Positions 1 through 7,397 of a stretch of 27,581 bases of DNA are shown in pieces (the stretch's first letter is position 1; each line of letters starts with the position of its first letter). A program made the position numbers and the translations under genes. Under the pieces are notes generated by a model, which searched no databases, had not been told where the DNA came from, and saw only the letters and a list, made by a program, of their open reading frames with translations. Origin of the DNA: an uncultured Oscillibacter sp. (lineage in GTDB: Bacteria; Bacillota; Clostridia; Oscillospirales; Oscillospiraceae); NCBI GenBank assembly GCA_910588175.1, contig CAJUQQ010000022.1, positions 1 through 27,581 of the forward strand, given 5' to 3'.

Positions 1-838
1 GGGCGGTGAGGGTGGCGGTTTTGGCCTTTTCGTCCACCACATAGTCCGCGTCGATATCCGAGGCCTCCTCTTCCTTGTTGTCCACCTGGACCACCACCTG
101 CTTTTTCAGCTTGGCCACGAACATCTCCGTTAAATCGTACATCTGGGTGGACTTTTCGCCCTGGCCGGAGATGATGAGGGGAGTCCGGGCCTCGTCGATG
201 AGGATGGAGTCCACCTCGTCCACGATGGCGAAGGAATGGCCCCGCTGGACCAACTCCTGGGAGTAGATGCACATGTTGTCCCGGAGGTAGTCAAAGCCCA
301 TTTCGTTGTTGGTTCCGTAGGTGATGTCGGCGGCATAGGCCTCCTGGCGCTGCCTGGAGGTCAGGCCGTGGACGATCAGGCCCACCTTGAGCCCCAGGAA
401 ACGGTGGACCTTGCCCATCCACTCGCTGTCGCGCTTAGCCAGGTAGTCGTTGACGGTGACAATGTGGACGCCCTTCCCCGCCAGGGCGTTGAGGTAAGCG
501 GGCAGGGTGGCCACCAGGGTCTTGCCCTCACCGGTTTTCATCTCGGCGATGCGCCCCTGGTGGAGGACCACGCCGCCCACCAGCTGCACCCGGTAGGGCC
601 GGAGGCCCAGCACCCGGTCCGACGCCTCCCGGGCGGTGGCAAAGGCCTCGGGGAGGATGTCGTCCAGGGTCTCGCCGTTTTCCAGGCGGTCCTTGAACTC
701 CTGGGTTTTCGCCTGGAGCTGAGCGTCCGTCATGGCCTTGTACTCGTCGGCCATGGCCTCAATCTTGTCCACGATGGGGTAAATGGATTTCAGCTCCCGG
801 GAGCTGTAGTCGCCGAAAATCTTTTGCATCAGACCCAT
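1..838 (-). CDS. secA: Preprotein translocase ATPase SecA (5' part, runs off window)
   Basis: SecA is the ATPase motor that pushes unfolded secretory proteins through the SecYEG channel. The first 279 residues are visible on the minus strand; the rest lies beyond position 1. The N-terminus begins MGLMQKIFGDYSSRELK, typical of the family. Walker A (MKTGEGKT) lies at about residues 100-107, and the DEAD-like Walker B (VDEVDSILIDEARTPL) at about 206-221. TYGTNNEMGFDYLRDNM, another SecA signature, lies between them. The ATG at 838 is chosen because AAAGGAAG lies about 11-18 nt upstream on that strand and the protein start matches the family. A promoter fits just upstream, so secA is probably transcribed separately from the activase-like gene behind it. 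The identification is firm; only the C-terminal two-thirds cannot be checked. Confidence 0.97.
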   Translation of the reverse strand, partial: MGLMQKIFGDYSSRELKSIYPIVDKIEAMADEYKAMTDAQLQAKTQEFKDRLENGETLDDILPEAFATAREASDRVLGLRPYRVQLVGGVVLHQGRIAEMKTGEGKTLVATLPAYLNALAGKGVHIVTVNDYLAKRDSEWMGKVHRFLGLKVGLIVHGLTSRQRQEAYAADITYGTNNEMGFDYLRDNMCIYSQELVQRGHSFAIVDEVDSILIDEARTPLIISGQGEKSTQMYDLTEMFVAKLKKQVVVQVDNKEEEASDIDADYVVDEKAKTATLTA

Positions 839-914
839 GATTGATTGAAACTTCCTTTCGATTGCTCCGCCGCCTGTGACAGGGGCGTAAAAATTCTCAT
901 AGCATAACGAATAT

Positions 915-943
915 AGTTTACCATAGTTTCCCCTGGAATGCAA
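915..943 (-). promoter_or_regulatory. Predicted sigma-A promoter of secA
   Basis: Read on the minus strand, TTGCAT (938-943) is followed after exactly 17 bp by TAAACT (915-920). It lies about 75 bp upstream of the secA start codon, in a locally AT-rich gap between two genes. The -35 matches consensus at four of six positions and the -10 at about four. This is a prediction from pattern and spacing only. Confidence 0.45.
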
Positions 944-981
944 AGGAAATTGGAATGAGACGCAAAAAGTTCACAAAACGG

Positions 982-2154
982 CTACAGCTCCGTATCCAGC
1001 AGCATCCGGATCCGGCTCTGCACCGTGCCCTCGCCGGTGCTGGCATCATAGTCCACGCTGACCAGCAGGGTGTCCGGCAGCTTTCGCTGGAGTGCGGCGT
1101 ACTGCCCCTTGCCGAAAATATGCCCTGGCAGGCAGCCAAAGGGCTGGACGCAGAGGATTTTCCGATAGCCCAGTCTGGCCCAGGCCGCCGCCTCGGCGGT
1201 GATGAGCCAGCCGTCGGCCACGGTGCAGTTCAGCGGCGCGAAGCCCTCCGCCCGGCGTTTCAGCTCCGCCAGCGGCGGCAGGGTGTGAAAGCCGGCTTCC
1301 TCCAAAACCGCCAGCAGCTCCCGCTGAATTCCGCCCAGGTAATCCGCCAGGAGGCGGTACAGCTTCCGCTGGTAGGCGGGGCCTTTCAGGCTGTGGGTAT
1401 CCATATAATAGAGGGCGTACCAGGTGACGCCGCCCACCCCGATCTCACACCGCTCCGCCGCCAGATACCGCTCCAGATTCCAGTTTCCCAGGTGGCAGTA
1501 TTTTGTATAAATCTCTCCCACAACGGCGACCTTCCGCACGTCTCCAGGCGCCGTCTCAATCCGGCGGAAAGAGGCCGCGATCTCCCGGCAGCGCTCCAGA
1601 ATGCGGCGCCTGGAAAGGCCCGTCCCCCGGCGCAGGTCCTCTCCCAGCGTCTCCATCCACTGCCTCCACAGCGCCTCCGCGCTGCCGGGCCAGACCTCCC
1701 GGGGCCGCACCTGGTTCCGGACAATTGCCAGCGCGTCTCCCCACACCGCCGCCGCCAGCGCCCGGCGGAGCACCGGCGGGCGGATGGGGAAGCCTGTGTC
1801 CCGGTCAATGTCCCGGACATTCAAAGACAGCAGCTTCACTTCCGGGTACCCCGCGTGATCCAGGGCCTTTCGCATCAGCCGGATGCCGCAGGAGCCCCGG
1901 CATTCGTCTCCGGCCTGCCCCATCAGCACGCCGCAGTCCGCCGGGTCGTACTTCCCGGACTCCAGGGCGGCCATCACCTGCCCCGCCACCAGAAAAACGG
2001 GGTAACACAATTCGTTGTGAAAATAGCGCATTCCCCGGTCCGCCAGGCCCCGTTCCTCCTCCAGAAGCACCGGCTCCCACTCCCGGGAGGCGAAGGCGTA
2101 CCGCAGCAGAGGAAACCAGTCGTCCAGCAGGGCGGGTATCAAAAGAATCCCCAC
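982..2154 (-). CDS. Stand-alone COG3581-type protein related to 2-hydroxyacyl-CoA dehydratase activase
   Basis: The protein has 390 residues and resembles the C-terminal part of large fused proteins that carry BadF-type ATPase (activase) domains followed by a dehydratase D-component-like region. Recognisable blocks are GILLIPALLDDWFPLLRYAF at the start, ELCYPVFLVAGQ (about 48-59), GQAGDECRGSCGIRLMRKAL (about 79-98), VAVVGEIYTKYCHLGN in the middle and CVQPFGCLPGHIFGKGQ near the end. The conserved cysteines in these blocks suggest an iron-sulfur cluster site; that is inference. The start is the GTG at 2154, since an in-frame TGA lies only six codons upstream; AAGGGGG precedes it. No BadF ATPase domain or dehydratase subunit is present here, so its substrate and partner are unknown. 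It lies upstream of secA on the same strand but is probably a separate unit. Confidence 0.75.
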   Translation of the reverse strand: MGILLIPALLDDWFPLLRYAFASREWEPVLLEEERGLADRGMRYFHNELCYPVFLVAGQVMAALESGKYDPADCGVLMGQAGDECRGSCGIRLMRKALDHAGYPEVKLLSLNVRDIDRDTGFPIRPPVLRRALAAAVWGDALAIVRNQVRPREVWPGSAEALWRQWMETLGEDLRRGTGLSRRRILERCREIAASFRRIETAPGDVRKVAVVGEIYTKYCHLGNWNLERYLAAERCEIGVGGVTWYALYYMDTHSLKGPAYQRKLYRLLADYLGGIQRELLAVLEEAGFHTLPPLAELKRRAEGFAPLNCTVADGWLITAEAAAWARLGYRKILCVQPFGCLPGHIFGKGQYAALQRKLPDTLLVSVDYDASTGEGTVQSRIRMLLDTEL

Positions 2155-2275
2155 ATGGGAGCCCCCTTTTCAAAAAATCTGTCCTATGATCATACACCGA
2201 TCCCTTTTCGCTGTCCACTGACGCCGGACGGAGTGGACATTTTCTCTAAACCAGACAAAATCACCGGATTGTTCC

Positions 2276-2304
2276 TTGTATATTCCGTCAAAATGTGTTA
2301 CAAT
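2276..2304 (+). promoter_or_regulatory. Predicted promoter of the beta-CASP hydrolase operon
   Basis: TTGTAT (2276-2281) and TACAAT (2299-2304) are separated by 17 bp, in an AT-rich gap about 33 bp upstream of the start codon. The -10 is good and the -35 weak. A strong ribosome binding site, AAGGAGGG (2322-2329), follows at the expected distance from the ATG at 2337. Confidence 0.5.
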
Positions 2305-2336
2305 GATTTGTACTAAGAGATAAGGAGGGCCCCACT

Positions 2337-3938
2337 ATGAAACTCAGCTTTTACGGCGCGGACCAATGCGTCACCGGAAGCTGCCACTGTCTGGAGATCA
2401 ACGGAAACCGCATCCTCATCGACTGCGGCCTCCAGCAGGGCCGGGACGAAGTCTCCAACGGCGAATTTCCCTTCGCCGCCAATACCATTGACTACGTTCT
2501 GGTAACCCACGCCCACATTGACCACTCCGGCCGGATTCCCATGCTCATCAAGCAGGGTTTCAAGGGCCGCATTCTTGCCACCCGCCTCACCGCCCAGCTG
2601 TTGGAGATCATGCTGCTAGACTCCGCGCATATCCAGGAGCAGGACGCGGAGTGGAAAAACCGCAAGGGCGAGCGCTCCGGCGCTCCCCGGACCGAGCCCC
2701 TTTACACCGTGGAGGACGCGGAGCGGGTCAAGGACTTCATGGTCATCTGCGAGTACGGCGAACTCATCAACCTCTGCGAGGGGGTGGACGTGGAGTTTAC
2801 CGACGCGGGACATCTGCTGGGCTCCGCCTTTGTGGCCATGGATCTGCGGGAGAACGGCGTGAAAAAGAGCATCGTCTTCTCCGGGGACATCGGCAACATC
2901 AACCAGCCCGTTATCCGCGACCCGGTACAGATCACCGGGGCGGACTACGTGGTGATGGAGTCCACCTACGGCGACCGGAACCATCCGGAGAACTGGGGCT
3001 ATTCCGACGAGCTGGCCCGGATCATCGACGAGACCATGGCCCGGGGAGGAAACGTCATCATCCCCTCCTTCGCCGTGGGCCGGACCCAGGAGCTCCTCTA
3101 TTTTATCCGGGAAATCAAGGAACAGCACTTGGTCCACTCCTGCCCGGACTTCCCGGTTTACATCGACTCTCCCCTGGCGAAAAAGGCCACATCCATTTTT
3201 GACGGGGACCTTCGGGGCTACATGGACCACGACGCGGTGTGGCTGGTGCGAAAGGGCAAGAACATGTTCCGCTTCCCCAACCTCCACGCCACGGAGAGCA
3301 GCGAGGAGTCCAAGGCCCTGAACGAGGACCGGACCCCCAAGGTCATCATCTCCGCCTCCGGCATGTGCGACGCGGGCCGCATCCGGCACCACCTGAAGCA
3401 CAACCTCTGGCGTCCGGAATGTACAGTCCTCTTCGTGGGCTTCCAGGGAGAGGGCACCCTGGGCCGCCAGCTGTTGGAGGGAGCGGAGAGCGTGAAGCTC
3501 TTCGGCGAGGAGATCACCGTCCGGGCCCGCCTGGAGAACTTTACCGGCCTCAGCTCCCACGCAGACCGGGATCATCTGCTGAAATGGATCTCCGGCTTCC
3601 GGGAGCCCAAGCCCCAGCATGTCTTCGTGGTCCACGGAGACCGGGAGGTAGCGCCCCACTTCGCCCAAACCCTGGAGAACATGGGCATTCCCGCCCACGC
3701 TCCCCAGTACACCGAGGTGTACGACCTGGCGGCGGGCGTCATTCTGGAGCGGGGCTATCTGCCGGAGCGGAAGGTCAAGGTCGTCGCCGGATCCAAGGGC
3801 GCGCCGGCCTACGAGCGTCTGGCGTCTGTGGGCAACATGCTCACCGAGTTCATCAAGCGCAGCAAGGGCCGGGACAACAAGTCCCTGGCGAAGTACGCCT
3901 CGGAGCTGCGGCAGCTGCTTGAAAAGTGGGAGGCGTAA
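2337..3938 (+). CDS. MBL-fold/beta-CASP metallo-hydrolase, probable RNase (COG1236-like)
   Basis: This 533-residue protein belongs to the metallo-beta-lactamase superfamily with a beta-CASP insert, the family of RNA-processing nucleases related to CPSF73/Ysh1. The zinc-binding motif THAHIDHSG is at about residues 57-65, with H58, H60, D62 and H63 as ligands. Later blocks are GHLLGSAF, FSGDIGNINQP, ESTYGDRNHP and, in the beta-CASP part, ISASGMCDAGRIRHHLKHNL. The C-terminal RMMBL block reads SSHADRDHLLKW and ends with VVHGDRE. Length and domain order are normal for bacterial members. There is no signal peptide, so it is cytoplasmic. The start follows AAGGAGGG by 7 nt. It is followed after 11 nt by an rRNA methyltransferase, suggesting a small RNA-metabolism operon. 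The true RNA substrate cannot be read from the sequence. Confidence 0.9.
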   Translation: MKLSFYGADQCVTGSCHCLEINGNRILIDCGLQQGRDEVSNGEFPFAANTIDYVLVTHAHIDHSGRIPMLIKQGFKGRILATRLTAQLLEIMLLDSAHIQEQDAEWKNRKGERSGAPRTEPLYTVEDAERVKDFMVICEYGELINLCEGVDVEFTDAGHLLGSAFVAMDLRENGVKKSIVFSGDIGNINQPVIRDPVQITGADYVVMESTYGDRNHPENWGYSDELARIIDETMARGGNVIIPSFAVGRTQELLYFIREIKEQHLVHSCPDFPVYIDSPLAKKATSIFDGDLRGYMDHDAVWLVRKGKNMFRFPNLHATESSEESKALNEDRTPKVIISASGMCDAGRIRHHLKHNLWRPECTVLFVGFQGEGTLGRQLLEGAESVKLFGEEITVRARLENFTGLSSHADRDHLLKWISGFREPKPQHVFVVHGDREVAPHFAQTLENMGIPAHAPQYTEVYDLAAGVILERGYLPERKVKVVAGSKGAPAYERLASVGNMLTEFIKRSKGRDNKSLAKYASELRQLLEKWEA

Positions 3939-3949
3939 ACGCCGGATTT

Positions 3950-5302
3950 ATGGAATACTTGAAAAACGGCCAAATTCATACCGCCCTTGTAGAGGGCTAT
4001 TCCAGCGAAGGCTATGGCGTCGTCCGGCTGGACGGCGCCGTGGTCTTCGTTCCCCGGGCCGTCCGGGGAGAGCGGATTGATCTGAAAATCACCAGGGTCA
4101 TGAAAACCCATGCCCTGGGGGAGCTGGTAAAAATCCATACCCCCTCCCCGGAGCGGGCCGTCCCGGATTGTCCCTATTACGGCAAATGCGGCGGCTGCGA
4201 CTTCCGCCATCTCTCCTATGAAGAAGAGCTGCGGGCCAAGCGGCAGCGGGTTCAGGACGCCCTGACCCGCATCGGCGGCGCGGACGTTCCGGTGGAGGAG
4301 ATTCTGGGGGCGAAAAACCCGGACCACTACCGCAACAAATGCCAATATCCCGTGGGTCCCCACGGGGAAATCGGCTTTTTCCAGGCCCGGACCCATCAGG
4401 TGGTGCCAGTGGACCGCTGCCTTCTCCAGCCGGAGGTCTGCGACCGGACGGCCCACGCCGTGGGAAGCTGGATGAAGCGCTATCAGATCCCCGCCTATGA
4501 CGAGGTCACGGGCCGGGGGCTGATCCGGCACGTCTATGTGCGGACCAACCGCCGTGGGGAAAGCCTCTGCTGTGTGGTAGCCAACGGGCGGAAGGTCCCC
4601 CGGGAGGCGGAGCTGGCCGCCCTGGTGCTGGCCGCCGCTCCGAAAACCGTGGGCGTGGTGCTGAATGTGAACACGAAAAAGGGAAATGTAATTCTGGGGG
4701 ACCAGTACCGGACCCTCTGGGGACAGGACTTTTTGATGGACACGCTGTGCGGCCTGGAATTCCGGCTGTCGGTCCCCTCCTTCTACCAGGTGAACCGGGA
4801 CCAGGCGGAAGTCCTCTATGGAAAGGCCCTGGAGTTCGCCGCCCTGACGGGAAAGGAGACGGCGCTGGACCTCTACTGCGGCGCGGGGACCATCACATTG
4901 TGCCTGGCAGGCCGGGCGCAGCGGGTCATCGGCGCGGAAATCATCCCCGCCGCCATCCGGGACGCGAGAGAGAACGCGGACCGAAACGGCATTCAAAACG
5001 CGGAATTTTTTTGCGGCGACGCGGCGGAGACGGCGGCCATGCTGGAGGCGGAGGGCCTGCGGCCGGAGGTCATCACGGTGGACCCGCCCCGGAAGGGCCT
5101 CAGCCCGGAGGTGATCGAATCTGCGGTGGCCATGGGGCCGGAGCGGATTGTGTATATCTCCTGTGACCCGGGGACCCTGGGCCGGGATGTGAAGCGGTTC
5201 GTGGAGCGGGGCTACCGGACCGTCCGGGCGGCGGCGGTGGATATGTTCCCCGGGACACGGCATGTGGAGGCAGTTGTGTTGCTGCAAAGAGGAAACTCGT
5301 AG
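3950..5302 (+). CDS. rlmD: 23S rRNA (uracil-C5)-methyltransferase, RlmD/RumA type
   Basis: The 450-residue protein transfers a methyl group from S-adenosylmethionine to C5 of a uracil in 23S rRNA. A TRAM RNA-binding domain (about 5-60) comes first. An iron-sulfur site follows with C74, C80, C83 (CPYYGKCGGC) and C157 (VDRC). The Rossmann core has LDLYCGAGTITLCLAG and the catalytic block VDPPRKGL plus ISCDPGTLGRD, with C405 as the likely nucleophile. I chose ATG 3950 because the TRAM domain starts just after it. An in-frame GTG at 3926 lies inside the previous gene and lacks its own ribosome binding site. GGAGG at 3929-3933 is 16 nt away, longer than ideal. The last codons are less GC-rich than the body, and a foreign-looking fragment follows directly. 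Firmicutes also have paralogues (RlmCD), so the exact uracil is uncertain. Confidence 0.93.
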   Translation: MEYLKNGQIHTALVEGYSSEGYGVVRLDGAVVFVPRAVRGERIDLKITRVMKTHALGELVKIHTPSPERAVPDCPYYGKCGGCDFRHLSYEEELRAKRQRVQDALTRIGGADVPVEEILGAKNPDHYRNKCQYPVGPHGEIGFFQARTHQVVPVDRCLLQPEVCDRTAHAVGSWMKRYQIPAYDEVTGRGLIRHVYVRTNRRGESLCCVVANGRKVPREAELAALVLAAAPKTVGVVLNVNTKKGNVILGDQYRTLWGQDFLMDTLCGLEFRLSVPSFYQVNRDQAEVLYGKALEFAALTGKETALDLYCGAGTITLCLAGRAQRVIGAEIIPAAIRDARENADRNGIQNAEFFCGDAAETAAMLEAEGLRPEVITVDPPRKGLSPEVIESAVAMGPERIVYISCDPGTLGRDVKRFVERGYRTVRAAAVDMFPGTRHVEAVVLLQRGNS

Positions 5303-5472
5303 AAATCCTGCGTTTCCAATGCTTTGTCCGTCATGTGGTGTTCGACACCGAGGGCGATAAACTCCGCAATAAACGCATTGAGGACTATATCACGGTTTCG
5401 GTCGTTATGGATATGGAGTGCGGGAACACAAAGCGGAATAGAGTATGGACAGGCGAACGCCGCAGATTATGA
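5303..5472 (+). pseudogene. Remnant of an unknown gene directly behind rlmD
   Basis: From the rlmD stop codon an open frame runs without a start codon of its own to a TGA at 5470-5472. It contains the coherent-looking stretch VVFDTEGDKLRNKRIEDY and ends NRVWTGERRRL. The codons are AT-richer than the neighbours, and the frame stops within the loop of a perfect terminator, as a real 3' gene end would. I do not recognise the family. Because the 3' end of rlmD/rumA is a common insertion site for conjugative elements in Firmicutes, the fragment may be the end of a lost element; that is inference. Confidence 0.35.
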
Positions 5473-5492
5473 AAAGGTCTGCGGCGTTTTTT
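5456..5492 (+). terminator. Rho-independent terminator behind rlmD and the gene remnant
   Basis: A perfect 11-bp stem (AACGCCGCAGA at 5456-5466 with TCTGCGGCGTT at 5478-5488) encloses an 11-nt loop and runs into six T residues (5487-5492). This is a strong plus-strand terminator. It ends the beta-CASP/rlmD transcription unit. Confidence 0.88.
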
Positions 5493-5606
5493 CATGTCCA
5501 GAATGGAAAAGGGCTTACGCTGTTCGAGGGCTATTCCCTATGGCTATCTCGCCTCAAAATAGGACAAGGGGGAATCTCTGTTACAGGAGAAATAGAGCGA
5601 TAGGGC

Positions 5607-5673
5607 GGGCCTGCGTGGCCACCCTTTTATCAGAAGTGCCAAGGTCTCAGAAGAAAGGCGGACACACAGGCCC
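5607..5673. repeat. Imperfect 27-bp inverted repeat
   Basis: The left arm GGGCCTGCGTGGCCACCCTT (continuing to 5634) pairs imperfectly with the reverse complement of 5647-5673, which begins GGGCCTGTGTGTCCGCC. A gap of about 12 nt lies between them. By eye roughly three quarters of positions match. It lies in a gene-free stretch and could fold into a long stem in either strand. It may be a dispersed intergenic repeat or the remains of a small element; neither can be decided from one copy. Confidence 0.45.
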
Positions 5674-5692
5674 TTCCCCACAGGATAAATTC

Positions 5693-5730
5693 TCCAGGTA
5701 GGACGCTCCCCGGCCCGGAGCTTTCCTGGA
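5693..5730. repeat. Nested hairpin in the gene-free stretch
   Basis: TCCAGG (5693-5698) pairs with CCTGGA (5725-5730). Inside it GCTCC (5705-5709) pairs with GGAGC (5717-5721). No T-run follows on either side, so it does not look like a terminator. It sits 20 nt from the longer inverted repeat to its left and may belong to the same element. Confidence 0.35.
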
Positions 5731-5973
5731 ATTCATCGAGAGACCGTCCATCCCTCCGGCTTCCGGCCAGGGCTTAAAAAGTCTCATTATGATAGGTAAA
5801 TCCTTCCAGCCGAAGGCCGCCTTTTTCTGGACGTTCCGCAAAACCACTGTAATTCCATGTCAAAATTACCAAAAACGTTTCCTATGTTGTGTCTATTCAA
5901 ACAAAAATCACAACAATATACCAAGATGTAGTGTGATACGCACGAAAAGCGTCACGAACAACATTTGGGTATA

Positions 5974-6011
5974 TTCGCCGCTCCGCAGTCCATTTACAGC
6001 GGAGCGGCGAA
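5974..6011. promoter_or_regulatory. Perfect 13-bp hairpin upstream of the sugar transporter operon
   Basis: TTCGCCGCTCCGC (5974-5986) is the exact reverse complement of GCGGAGCGGCGAA (5999-6011), with a 12-nt loop. It lies 73 bp before the binding-protein start codon. It has no T-tract, so it is not a normal terminator. It overlaps the end of the possible -10 sequence TATATT (5970-5975), so it could be an operator, or a structured 5' leader protecting the message. Confidence 0.5.
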
Positions 6012-6084
6012 AGTCGTATAGTTCTCATAAGGGCGCGGCCCGGAGGGCGGCGCGGACATGAAATGAAGCAGAGGAGTGGTGTTC

Positions 6085-7383
6085 ATGAAAAAAATCCCCC
6101 GTATCACAGCGCTGGTCCTGACCATGGCGCTGCTGCTGTCCCTGTGCGGCTGCGGCGCGTCGGACGGCAGGACGCACCTCAAATTCCAGATATGGGACGT
6201 TGCTCAGCGGGACAGCATGCAGGCCATCTGCGACGCCTATACCGCCAAGCACCCAGACGTAACCATTGAGGTGCAGGTCACCAGCTGGAACGAATACTGG
6301 ACCAAGCTGGAAGCCGCCGCCGAGAGCAACACGATGCCGGACATCTTCTGGATGCACACCAATCAAATCCTGTACTACTCCGATTTCGGGATGCTGGCCG
6401 ATGTCACGGACCTGTACGCCAACGAGGACCCGAATTACTACCAAAATCATTTCTCCGAGATTTCCATTGGAAACGCCCAGGGCAGCGACGGCCGGATGTA
6501 CGGCGTGCCCAAGGACAAGGACAACATCTTCCTGGTATACAATAAGGAGATGTTTGACGCCGCCGGAGTGGCCTATCCCGACGAAGCTTGGACCTGGGAC
6601 GATCTGGTGAACGCCTCCCAGACCATCTACGACAAGACCGGGAAATACGGCTATATGGCCTATAACGACGACCAGATGGGCTACTGGAGCTTCGTCTATC
6701 AGGCCGGCGGCCGCATCCTCAGCGAGGACAAGACCCAGGCCGGCTTCGACCAGCCCGGAACCAAGAAGGGCATGGAGTTCTATGTGGGCCTCCAGGACTA
6801 CGAATGGTGCCCCGATCAGGCCTACTTTGCCGAAACCGCGCCGGGCACCGCCTTCTTCTCCGAGGTCGGCTCCATGTACATCGAGGGCAACTGGGAGCTG
6901 ATGAACAAGTGCGTCAACTTCCCCAATATGGACGGCAAATGGGACATCGCCCCTATGCCCAAGTGCCCCGACCCCGTCAGCGGCGACGGCCGGGCCACCA
7001 TCTCCAACGGCCTGTGCTACTCCACCTCCGCCCATGGCAAAACCCGGGACATTGCCCTGGACGTGATCAAATTCTTCGGCACCGAGGAAGCCCAACTTCT
7101 GGCCAGCTCTTACGGCGCGGCGATCTCCGCCTACAACGGCACGGAGCAGCCCTACTTCGACGCCTTTGACAAGGCGGGCTATGACATCCAAGTGGAAATC
7201 GTCATGGACCAGTTCGAGTACGGCGTGCAGAATGTAAACAACGCCGCCCGGCCCAAGTGGAAGAGCCCCGTGCTGGACGAACTGAACAAGGTCTACAACG
7301 GCCAGCAGAGCCTTGAGGCCGCCATGGCCAACATGCAGGAGATCGTAAACACCGAAACCGCCAAGAAGCTGGCGGAAGACTGA
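6085..7383 (+). CDS. Extracellular sugar-binding lipoprotein of an ABC importer (MsmE-like)
   Basis: This 432-residue solute-binding protein captures a sugar outside the membrane and delivers it to the two permeases encoded next. It starts with MKKIPRITALVLTMALLLSL and a lipobox LCGC around residue 20, so it is a lipid-anchored protein. The mature part has the family 1 binding-protein pattern, with LKFQIWDVAQRDSMQAICDAY, PDIFWMHTNQ, GVPKDKDNIFLVYNKEMFDAAG and WTWDDLVNASQ. ATG 6085 is chosen because GAGGAG (6071-6076) lies 8 nt upstream and the signal peptide begins there; upstream GTG codons overlap that site. It is the first gene of a binding protein-permease-permease-ATPase-alpha-galactosidase operon, so alpha-galactosides such as raffinose or melibiose are the likely ligands. 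The ligand is inferred from context. Confidence 0.92.
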   Translation: MKKIPRITALVLTMALLLSLCGCGASDGRTHLKFQIWDVAQRDSMQAICDAYTAKHPDVTIEVQVTSWNEYWTKLEAAAESNTMPDIFWMHTNQILYYSDFGMLADVTDLYANEDPNYYQNHFSEISIGNAQGSDGRMYGVPKDKDNIFLVYNKEMFDAAGVAYPDEAWTWDDLVNASQTIYDKTGKYGYMAYNDDQMGYWSFVYQAGGRILSEDKTQAGFDQPGTKKGMEFYVGLQDYEWCPDQAYFAETAPGTAFFSEVGSMYIEGNWELMNKCVNFPNMDGKWDIAPMPKCPDPVSGDGRATISNGLCYSTSAHGKTRDIALDVIKFFGTEEAQLLASSYGAAISAYNGTEQPYFDAFDKAGYDIQVEIVMDQFEYGVQNVNNAARPKWKSPVLDELNKVYNGQQSLEAAMANMQEIVNTETAKKLAED

Positions 7384-7397
7384 GAGGAGGGGTTTCT

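Larger units (their letters stand above)
5493..6084. other. Long gene-free stretch before the sugar transporter operon
   Basis: About 590 bp carry no convincing gene on either strand. Short open frames exist but lack ribosome binding sites and family features. The left part is GC-rich and holds two inverted repeats (5607-5673 and 5693-5730). The right part, about 5830-5975, is AT-rich and probably holds the promoter of the transporter operon; TATATT at 5970-5975 is a possible -10 box with no good -35. A weakly cre-like sequence CAAAAACGTTTCCT lies at 5870-5883. A 13-bp hairpin closes the region. Confidence 0.6.

Noticed and set aside
5324..5701. A 125-codon plus-strand frame across the rlmD downstream terminator
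   Set aside because: It runs through a strong terminator and an inverted repeat, has no proper ribosome binding site and shows no coherent composition. The overlapping frame ending at 5472 looks more like real, decayed coding sequence.
5647..5847. A 66-codon minus-strand frame in the gene-free stretch
   Set aside because: No ribosome binding site or family match, and it overlaps the inverted repeats. If the sequence is a dispersed repeat, similar frames would recur without being genes.
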